From positions 3,902,001 through 3,966,000 of the forward strand of contig NZ_CP108455.1 of the NCBI RefSeq assembly GCF_036241575.1: DNA of 64,000 nt, read 5' to 3'. Both the position numbers and the translations under genes were made by a program. The DNA comes from Streptomyces sp. NBC_01267 (GTDB taxonomy: Bacteria > Actinomycetota > Actinomycetes > Streptomycetales > Streptomycetaceae). Below, piece after piece: positions 57,411 through 64,000 of the stretch (its first letter is position 1; every line of letters starts with the position of its first letter). A model generated the notes under the pieces. It had not been told where the DNA came from. It searched no databases and was given only the letters and a program-made list of their open reading frames with translations.

Positions 57411-59570
57411 CTAGCGGCCGAGGCGCCCACGCACCATGGCCACCATTGAGTTGAGCTCTGCGATCCGCATCCGCTTCGCAGCGATGAAGAACACACCGAG
57501 AAGCACAACGCCTCCGACGACCAATGCTGCCAGCGAAGCGAACGCGCCCTGCCCCAGCACCCGGATCATGGCGTAACCCACAGCGCCGCCGACGACGGCC
57601 CCCGGGACGGACGCCAGAGCGAGGCGTGCATACGTGCGCAGGATGTGAGTGCCGTCGAGATCGCCTCCCAGCCGTTTGCGCAGTCTCCGCCAGGCGATGC
57701 CGACACCGACGGCATAGGCGAGGCCGTACGAGGCCGCCATGCCGACGACTGCCCACTGGGCGGGAAGAACGACGTAGCAGAGGGCGGAGGCCGCAGCGTT
57801 GACCGCGGCGACGATGACCGTGTTGTAGAAGGGGGTACGCGTGTCCTCGTAGGCGTAGAAGCCACGCAGGACGACGTACTGCACCGAGTAGGGAATCAGG
57901 CCCAGAGCGAAAGCCATCAGGACGTATCCCATGGACTGTGAGGCCTCCACGCCACTGGAAGCGAAGAGCAGGGTGCAGACGGGGACGCCCAGAGCCAGGA
58001 ACATGAAGGAGACCGGGACGATTGCCACGGCGGAGTTCCGCAGCCCCTGCGAGATGTCGTCACGGACCGCACCGACGTCGCCGTCGTTGGCGGCGCGGGA
58101 GATACGCGGAAGCAGTGCGGCCATGACCGAGACGGTGATGATGGCCTGTGGCATTCCCCAGATCAGCTGGGCGTTGGAGTAGGCCATGATGCCGGCGCCG
58201 TCCCGGTGGGAGGCCTTGCCCGCTGCGGTGGCGAGCTGGGTGACCACCAGGACTCCCGCCTGGTTGGCGAGGACGAACAGGACCGTCCACTTGGCGAGCT
58301 TCACGGCCTTGCCGAGGCCGTGGCCGCGCCAGTCGAACCGGGGTCGGAAGCGGAATCCTGCTTCGCGCAGGTACGGAATCATCGATAGGGCCTGGACCGT
58401 CAGGCCCAGCAGCGTGCCGATGCCGAGCAGCCGTACCCCGTCGGCCGGGATGGTCGTGACCTTCATGTGGGAGTCGGCTGAGGTGCCGTAGACCCAGATG
58501 AACAGGCCGAACGTGAAGATCATGACGATGTTGTTGAGGACCGGGGTCCACATCATCGCGCCGAACTTCCCGCGGGCGTTGAGGATCTGCCCCATCACCA
58601 CGTGCACGCCCATGAAGAAGATGGTGGGCAGGCAGTAGCGGGCGAAGGTGACGGCCACGTTGTTGGCTGCCGGGTCGTCCGCGATCGGCAGAGACATCAG
58701 CCGGATCAGCAAGGGGGCAGCGAAGACCGCGATGCCGACGATGACACCGAGCGCGACCATGACGACGGTGAGCAAGCGGTTGGCGTACGCCTCGCCGCCG
58801 TCGTCGTCCTCCTTCATGGAGCGGACCAGCTGCGGCACGAACACAGAGTTCAGGCCGCCGCCGACCGTCAGGATGTAGATCATCGTCGGCAGGGTGTACG
58901 CGACGGTGAACGAGTCGCCGAGCGTTGCGGCGCCCAGTGCGGCGGTGATCACCATGGTGCGGACAAAGCCGGTGAGGCGGGAGACCAGAGTGCCCGCGGC
59001 CATCACCGCACTCGACTTCAGCAGGCCCGAAGCGCCGCCCGACTTCTCAGGAGGAGGGGCCGGGGCCGGTTCCGGTGCCTGACCGGGGGCCGGGACTGCT
59101 GCGGTGCCCTGCTGGTCCCGGAAGAGATGGGCAAAGGCGTCCTGCTGTTCCGGCTCGTCGGCGGCCTGGGTGACCAGGTCGTCCACCCCGACGAACTGTG
59201 TCGTGGCGTCGTCACCGTACGGCAGGTAGCGGGACGGGCCCGCAGGCTCGGGCGGTGGTGTCTGCGCCCACACCCGCGGATCGGGGGCGTACTGCGCAGC
59301 GGGCGGCTGCTGATACATCGGCTGCGGCTCGGCGTACGTACCGGGGGGCGGCGGTGGGTGGGACGCCCTGTCGTAGAGCGCCTCCGTCACCGGGTCCTGG
59401 GCGCTGAGATCGTGCGCCGCGTAGGGGTTGTAGGTGTACGCGTCCTGGACATAGGGATCAGGCGGCGGCGGGGCCTGGCCCGCCACAGGGGGCTCGGGGG
59501 GTGTCCCACCGGAATACGCAGCCCCGCCCCCAGCACCCTGGTCGCGGTCACCGTCGTACGGCGCGTTCAT
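57411..59570 (-). CDS. murJ: MurJ/MviN lipid II flippase
   Basis: A 719-residue protein. The first 185 residues are a disordered cytosolic extension rich in Pro, Tyr and Gln, with DDATTQFVGVDDL at residues 120-132. The flippase core then has 14 membrane helices, with the typical SAVMAAGTLVSRLTGFVRTMVI and VYTLPTMIY-like openings. It flips lipid II across the membrane for peptidoglycan synthesis. AGGTGGGG before the ATG supports the start. The separate pseudokinase follows 128 bp downstream. Confidence 0.95.
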   Translation of the reverse strand: MNAPYDGDRDQGAGGGAAYSGGTPPEPPVAGQAPPPPDPYVQDAYTYNPYAAHDLSAQDPVTEALYDRASHPPPPPGTYAEPQPMYQQPPAAQYAPDPRVWAQTPPPEPAGPSRYLPYGDDATTQFVGVDDLVTQAADEPEQQDAFAHLFRDQQGTAAVPAPGQAPEPAPAPPPEKSGGASGLLKSSAVMAAGTLVSRLTGFVRTMVITAALGAATLGDSFTVAYTLPTMIYILTVGGGLNSVFVPQLVRSMKEDDDGGEAYANRLLTVVMVALGVIVGIAVFAAPLLIRLMSLPIADDPAANNVAVTFARYCLPTIFFMGVHVVMGQILNARGKFGAMMWTPVLNNIVMIFTFGLFIWVYGTSADSHMKVTTIPADGVRLLGIGTLLGLTVQALSMIPYLREAGFRFRPRFDWRGHGLGKAVKLAKWTVLFVLANQAGVLVVTQLATAAGKASHRDGAGIMAYSNAQLIWGMPQAIITVSVMAALLPRISRAANDGDVGAVRDDISQGLRNSAVAIVPVSFMFLALGVPVCTLLFASSGVEASQSMGYVLMAFALGLIPYSVQYVVLRGFYAYEDTRTPFYNTVIVAAVNAAASALCYVVLPAQWAVVGMAASYGLAYAVGVGIAWRRLRKRLGGDLDGTHILRTYARLALASVPGAVVGGAVGYAMIRVLGQGAFASLAALVVGGVVLLGVFFIAAKRMRIAELNSMVAMVRGRLGR

Positions 59571-59616
59571 TGGTTACCCCACCTCATCGTCCCCGGCCGG
59601 CCTGCCACGACATCGC

Positions 59617-61911
59617 TCAACGGTCCACTTTCTCACCCGTGCCCGGCGGGTTCCCGCTTTCTGCTCCGGTGTCCGCCGCCGGGTCACTCGGCTGCTCGGG
59701 ATCATCGTCCCCTGTGCTGGCCGCCCGAGCGGCCGTGCGCTTGCGGTGCGTGTACATCTTGATCCCGGCGAGCACCAGGAGTAGTACGCCACCGGCGATG
59801 ACCAGCATCACGGTCGGTGTCATCTCGGAGACCGTCACTGTGAAGGGCATCGCCTTCGCAGTGCCGTACGGCGTGCCGTCCTCAGTGAAGAGCTGGGCGT
59901 ACACCTGAACGGGTCCGTTGGCATTGATCGACGTCGTGAACTTCACCGTCTGGCTGTGTCCGCCGGCGATCTTCAGCGGTTGTTCGGCGATAGCAGCCTT
60001 GTCGTTGCCCAACTGCAGGCGAGTGGGGCTGGTCGAGCGCAGTTGCAGTACCAGGTGCTGGGTGGGCTGGAGCAGCTTGTTCTGCACGGTCACCGGGATC
60101 GTCGCACTGCGCCCGGACAGGGTCATGGCCGACTTCTGGACGATCTGCACCTGGCCGGTGAGGCTCAGCAGATAGTCCTGCACCTCGTCCCGGTAGGTGC
60201 GTGCTCCCTTGGCGTCGCCGCGCCAGGAAGTGGCCATCGACCGGTCGATGGCGTTGCTGAACGGGGTCACCACCCGGTCCGGCTGAGTCAGAATGATCTT
60301 GAAGTTGTCGAGTGTGGTCTGTGTGGTTCTGACGTCCTGGAACGCCTGCGTCGGCAGTTCCTGGCGGCGCAGGGAATTCGGGTAGGCGGAGGCACTGGGC
60401 ACCGTGGTTGTGGCATCCGGGTCTGCCTTGGCCTTCGACGCTTCGACCAGGTTGAGCGGCTGAGTCCATCGCTGTGCGTCCAGGGCGCGAAGCGCGCTCG
60501 CCATCGACTGCGCCTGGCTGGTGGACGGCATGCGCTGTGGGGCGATGACCGTGCTGCGCTGCTTGGACGTGTCCTGAAGGGTTAGTGCGAGGGACTGGGC
60601 GAGGAAGTTCTGAACGGCGAGCGTGGAGGATCCCGCCTCGGTCATATCGCCCTGGAAGGCGTTGGAGAGCCGGGCATCGGAGACCACGGCTGTGGTGCCT
60701 CCGCCGATCGGGCGGGCTGCGGTGGGTGTGTACGGCAGCCCTGCCGTCTCCTCCATGCTGTCGCTGCTGGCGATCACGTTGTGTGCGCCGGCGGAAGTGG
60801 CCACATCGACGATCGAAGGGTCGATCGCACCATCGGCCGGCCAGGCGAAATCGGTGGACGGCTTCACATGGAGGATGGTCTGCACCGTCGTGGCGGCGAT
60901 CTCCGTGGCTGACTGCAGGTGGCTCAGTGCACCGGGGACGTTCTTGCCGCGATGCGCCAGGGAAGCCAGATCGGGATCGGCGAACGGCAGGGCGACGACC
61001 TGCTGTCCCTGGACTGCGTCCTCCAGCTCGCTCAGCCACTTCTTTGCGACGGCCTGATTCTTGCCCGCGACCTCGGTGTTCCCGACCTTGATCTGATAGT
61101 TCCGTGTCATCGCGTCGACACCGGCCAGCAGGTCCGGGTCGATGACCCAGGTGACGGGCAGCGAGCGGCCCAGCGAGACCATCTGCTCGAGCCGCCCGCC
61201 AGGAGCGAGCTCTTCCGCGAGTTCGTCGTTCTCGAAGACCGGCGTCTGCTGGGCGTCGGAGCCCGTCTCCGACCTCAGATGGACCTTTGAGATGAGCGGC
61301 CACACAGTGGTGACCTGTGTCTTTTTATCGAGAGCCGTGGGCTGCCAGGGGAGGAACGTCCGCTGGATACCGAGCATCTGCTGATACCCGGCGTTGGCGG
61401 TCTGGCCGGTCAAGGAGACACCGAGCTGGTACACCCCGTCCGCACCGAGGTCCAGTTTGCTCACCGGGACGGAGATGGAGAAGTCCTCGCTGATGCCCGC
61501 GGGCAGCTTCGCGAACTTCGTTGTGTACTTGTCGCCGATTTCCAGCGGGTCGTTGCCCGTCAGGTCCGACGCGTGCTTTGCCGCGTCATCGATCGCGGAC
61601 CGCCCGACCAGACGTGGACCCACCCGTACGCCGACATGAGCGTCAGTGATGGTTTCTTTGCGCTTGTTGGTCACCGTGCCCGAGATGGTGACTGTGTCGC
61701 CTTTCACAGGAGCGCTGGGCGTCAGCGCATCCAGGCTGACGGCCACATCGCCGGTACCTGTCGTGGCTACCGCAGCCTGTGCCGGAGCCGCGGCCGGGCC
61801 GCAGAACAGGCCCGCCATGAGCGTTCCCCCGGCGAGCAGCGACGCGGAGCGCCGCAGCCACCGGCGGGCAGGAGAGGGGGTCATCTCCTGGAAGTGTGCC
61901 GCCTCGGCCAC
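59617..61911 (-). CDS. DUF6049-family secreted, membrane-anchored protein
   Basis: About 764 residues. A signal peptide (RRWLRRSASLLAGGTLMAGLFCGPAAAPAQA) leads to a large extracytoplasmic part with Ig-like beta domains near both ends and a middle region resembling polysaccharide-deacetylase-like barrels of this family; a C-terminal membrane helix (TPTVMLVIAGGVLLLVLAGI) and a charged tail end it. Function unknown; it always accompanies murJ in actinobacteria (Rv3909 in mycobacteria), so a wall-synthesis role is likely. The start is uncertain: GTG 61911 fits the signal peptide, ATG 61974 is an alternative. Confidence 0.85.
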   Translation of the reverse strand: MAEAAHFQEMTPSPARRWLRRSASLLAGGTLMAGLFCGPAAAPAQAAVATTGTGDVAVSLDALTPSAPVKGDTVTISGTVTNKRKETITDAHVGVRVGPRLVGRSAIDDAAKHASDLTGNDPLEIGDKYTTKFAKLPAGISEDFSISVPVSKLDLGADGVYQLGVSLTGQTANAGYQQMLGIQRTFLPWQPTALDKKTQVTTVWPLISKVHLRSETGSDAQQTPVFENDELAEELAPGGRLEQMVSLGRSLPVTWVIDPDLLAGVDAMTRNYQIKVGNTEVAGKNQAVAKKWLSELEDAVQGQQVVALPFADPDLASLAHRGKNVPGALSHLQSATEIAATTVQTILHVKPSTDFAWPADGAIDPSIVDVATSAGAHNVIASSDSMEETAGLPYTPTAARPIGGGTTAVVSDARLSNAFQGDMTEAGSSTLAVQNFLAQSLALTLQDTSKQRSTVIAPQRMPSTSQAQSMASALRALDAQRWTQPLNLVEASKAKADPDATTTVPSASAYPNSLRRQELPTQAFQDVRTTQTTLDNFKIILTQPDRVVTPFSNAIDRSMATSWRGDAKGARTYRDEVQDYLLSLTGQVQIVQKSAMTLSGRSATIPVTVQNKLLQPTQHLVLQLRSTSPTRLQLGNDKAAIAEQPLKIAGGHSQTVKFTTSINANGPVQVYAQLFTEDGTPYGTAKAMPFTVTVSEMTPTVMLVIAGGVLLLVLAGIKMYTHRKRTAARAASTGDDDPEQPSDPAADTGAESGNPPGTGEKVDR

Positions 61912-62091
61912 GCGCTTGCCCGTCCCTCGTCTTCGTCGCTGATTCGGTGCTTCTCGGTTGCTGCGTCCACGCATGGTAACGATGTGTTCCAGGGCTGAGC
62001 GCCGCGGACTGCTCCTCAAGATCAGAAGAGTGTTCGCGGAGCCGGGAAATCGGGACGCTCCGGCCAGCTCGGGCACGTACCCTTTTCTGTT

Positions 62092-63534
62092 GTGCCGAAA
62101 GCCAATGATGACAACCCCAGTGCACTGAGTCAGGTGCAGCACCGAGCGGTCACCGAACTGCTACGGGTGTCCCCGGTCGCCGATGACCTTGCCCGCCGAT
62201 TCCAGGATGCCGGACACAGCCTCGCACTGGTCGGAGGATCGGTCCGGGATGCACTGCTCGGCAGGCTCGGCAACGATCTGGACTTCACCACGGACGCCCG
62301 CCCCGAAGACGTGCTGAAGATCGTCCGGCCGTGGGCCGACGCGGTGTGGGAAGTCGGAATTGCCTTCGGGACGGTCGGTTGCCAGAAGGACGGCTATCTG
62401 ATCGAGGTCACGACGTTCCGTTCGGAGGCGTACGACAGGACTTCACGCAAGCCGGAGGTGTCCTACGGCGACTCCATCGAGGAAGATCTCGTGCGCCGCG
62501 ACTTCACCGTCAACGCGATGGCGGTGGCCCTTCCGGAGAAGACGTTCATCGACCCGCATGGAGGCCTGGATGACCTTGCCGGTCGGGTGCTGCGTACTCC
62601 GGGCACTCCGGAGGAGTCGTTTTCTGACGATCCGCTGCGCATGATGCGGGCGGCGCGCTTCGCCGCCCAGTTGGGCTTCGACGTGGCGCCGGAGGTTGTC
62701 GCCGCGATGACGGCCATGTCCGAGCGCATCGAGATCGTCTCGGCGGAGCGGGTACGCGACGAGCTCAACAAACTGCTGCTGTCCGCGAATCCACGCAAGG
62801 GGCTTGCGCTGCTCGTCGAGACGGGCATCGCCGAGCGGGTACTTCCCGAGCTTCCGGCTCTACGTCTTGAGAGCGACGAGCACCACCGTCACAAGGACGT
62901 GTACGAGCACTCATTGACCGTGCTGGAGCAGGCCATGGACCTGGAACAGGACGGCCCCGACCTGGTACTTCGGCTGGCCGCCCTGCTGCATGACATCGGC
63001 AAGCCGCGGACACGCCGCTTCGAGAAGGACGGCGGAGTCTCCTTCCATCACCACGAGGTGGTGGGCGCGAAGCTGACCAAGAAGCGCATGACGGCACTGA
63101 AGTACTCGAACGACATGGTCAAGGACGTCACCAAGCTTGTCGAGCTGCATCTGCGCTTCCACGGCTATGGAACCGGCGAGTGGACCGACTCGGCTGTGCG
63201 GCGTTATGTGCGTGACGCCGGGCCGCTGCTGGAGCGGTTGCACAAGCTGACGCGCTCGGACTGCACCACGCGCAACAAGCGAAAGGCCAATGCGCTCTCT
63301 CGTGCGTACGACGGACTTGAGGAGCGCATCGCCCACCTGCAGGAGCAGGAGGAACTCGACTCGATTCGTCCCGATCTCGACGGCAACCAGATCATGGAGA
63401 TCCTGGGCGTCGGTCCCGGGCCGGTGATCGGTAACGCGTACAAGTTCCTGTTGGAGTTGCGGTTGGAGCGCGGCCCGATGGAGCGTGATGAGGCCGTTGC
63501 GGAACTCAAGGAGTGGTGGGCCGCGCAGGGCTGA
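62092..63534 (+). CDS. cca: CCA tRNA nucleotidyltransferase (HD-domain type)
   Basis: A 480-residue enzyme. The nucleotidyltransferase head has LVGGSVRDALLG and DLDFTTDA (metal-binding Asp pair), plus the RRDFTVNAMA and DDPLRMMRAARFAAQLGF motifs; an HD domain follows with HSLTVLEQA and LLHDIGKP (near residue 305). It adds or repairs the 3' CCA of tRNAs, needed here since the tRNA-Ala and tRNA-Ile genes do not encode it. GTG start at 62092; it is divergent from the DUF6049 gene. Confidence 0.95.
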   Translation: MPKANDDNPSALSQVQHRAVTELLRVSPVADDLARRFQDAGHSLALVGGSVRDALLGRLGNDLDFTTDARPEDVLKIVRPWADAVWEVGIAFGTVGCQKDGYLIEVTTFRSEAYDRTSRKPEVSYGDSIEEDLVRRDFTVNAMAVALPEKTFIDPHGGLDDLAGRVLRTPGTPEESFSDDPLRMMRAARFAAQLGFDVAPEVVAAMTAMSERIEIVSAERVRDELNKLLLSANPRKGLALLVETGIAERVLPELPALRLESDEHHRHKDVYEHSLTVLEQAMDLEQDGPDLVLRLAALLHDIGKPRTRRFEKDGGVSFHHHEVVGAKLTKKRMTALKYSNDMVKDVTKLVELHLRFHGYGTGEWTDSAVRRYVRDAGPLLERLHKLTRSDCTTRNKRKANALSRAYDGLEERIAHLQEQEELDSIRPDLDGNQIMEILGVGPGPVIGNAYKFLLELRLERGPMERDEAVAELKEWWAAQG

Positions 63535-63561
63535 GGTCATGTTTCACGTGAAACATGACCT
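63534..63561. other. parS centromere site 8 in a 28-bp perfect palindrome
   Basis: The core is 63541-63554; seven further bases match each side. The palindrome begins at the last base of the cca stop codon. Confidence 0.93.
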
Positions 63562-63564
63562 GCG

Positions 63565-63616
63565 GGCATGACGGAGGGGCGGTGTTTCACGTGAAACACC
63601 GCCCCTCCGTCATGCC
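63565..63616. terminator. 52-bp perfect palindrome with parS 9 at its centre (bidirectional terminator)
   Basis: Arms 63565-63590 and 63591-63616 match without a single mismatch or loop; the central 14 bases (63584-63597) are parS. It lies between convergent cca and the LppU-like gene (ends 63627). Confidence 0.92.
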
Positions 63617-63626
63617 TTGCAGGGGG

Positions 63627-64000
63627 CTACTTCTTGTAGTCCGACAGGCAGAGCGTGAAGTCCTTGTCGCCGCTCTCCGTGTACTGCGAATACTTGCTGC
63701 GGTCGCACTCGCCGCTGGTCCCGTCCTTCTTCTCGGCGACCTTGTACTTGGCCTTGGCGTCGCTGCAGTCCACAACCTTGAGATCGGGGTTGGTCGTGCT
63801 GTCCGGGTTGCCGATGCTCATGCAGTCGCCGACCTTGGCCGTGTTGGCGTCATGCCTGCTGGCGAACCAGCCGAAGGCGATGAGGCCCACGACGACCACG
63901 GCGATTCCTATCTTGACGAACTTCATGGCGCCACGGCGAGGTGGAGCGACCGGAGCCGGTGGGACCGGGCCGCCGCCCTGGTTGAAGTACGGCGACGGCT
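63627..64000 (-). CDS. LppU-like membrane protein, 5' end outside window
   Basis: The frame is open to the window edge, so the N-terminus is missing; the visible part begins within a Pro/Gly-rich stretch (PYFNQGGGPVPPAPVAPP). One membrane helix (FVKIGIAVVVVGLIAFGWFAS) leads to an outer domain of about 70 residues with DANTAKVGDCMSI and four Cys (GDC, VDC, ECD, LCL) likely forming two disulfides. This matches the LppU/SCO3897 family of Streptomyces, function unknown. An ATG at 63926 exists but cuts off the family's Pro-rich cytosolic part. Confidence 0.8.
   Translation of the reverse strand, partial: PSPYFNQGGGPVPPAPVAPPRRGAMKFVKIGIAVVVVGLIAFGWFASRHDANTAKVGDCMSIGNPDSTTNPDLKVVDCSDAKAKYKVAEKKDGTSGECDRSKYSQYTESGDKDFTLCLSDYKK

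Overview
The window is high-GC actinobacterial DNA. Gene order, GTG-rich start codons, a dnaN-dnaA oriC full of DnaA boxes and nine perfect GTTTCACGTGAAAC parS sites identify it as the chromosomal origin region of a Streptomyces (genus confident, species not determined). It is core chromosome: I see no insertion sequence, prophage, integrase or CRISPR array.

Left part (1-9.9 kb) is the more variable flank: a MarR regulator cut by the window edge, a divergent HxlR regulator/azoreductase pair, TerB and TerD tellurite/stress proteins, a BlaI repressor with a sensorless M56 metallopeptidase and a visible operator, a TatA-like protein, an LCP cell-wall ligase, and an ArsR regulator overlapping an MgtA-type P-type ATPase. 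A tRNA-Leu(CAG) ends this block.

10-18 kb is the growth/division signalling operon fhaA-fhaB-pstP-rodA/ftsW-pbpA-pknB. 18-25 kb runs the other way: three class E sortases with a TrpG/PabA amidotransferase and a 58-residue membrane protein wedged among them, DUF881, crgA, a rhomboid protease and a cyclophilin, with an extra cluster of DnaA boxes after crgA. 25-33 kb holds a DUF5324 protein, tRNA-Ala, a HTH protein, a second Ser/Thr kinase, two adjacent surface proteins sharing one core (one with a von Willebrand A domain), DLW-39 and tRNA-Ile. 32.8-45 kb is the replication block DUF3566-gyrA-gyrB-dciA-recF-gnd-dnaN-oriC-dnaA.

45-52 kb continues rightward: rpmH-rnpA-yidD-yidC-khpB-rsmG-parA-parB and a GNAT protein. 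52-62 kb is leftward: DUF6049-murJ-pseudokinase-sigM-rsmA-trxB-trxA. Divergent cca (tRNA CCA-adding enzyme) and a truncated LppU-like protein end the window.

The genes cooperate in origin firing (DnaA/DnaN/RecF/DciA/gyrase), origin segregation (ParA/ParB with clustered parS), membrane-protein insertion (RnpA/YidD/YidC/KhpB) and PknB-controlled peptidoglycan synthesis (PknB/PstP/FhaA/FhaB/RodA/PbpA with MurJ and its separate pseudokinase). The most unusual signals are parS sites built into hairpins at convergent gene ends, parS sites read in coding sequence always as Val-Ser-Arg-Glu-Thr, perfect DnaA boxes outside oriC (including directly upstream of parA), the split MviN, and the VWA/twin surface-protein pair.
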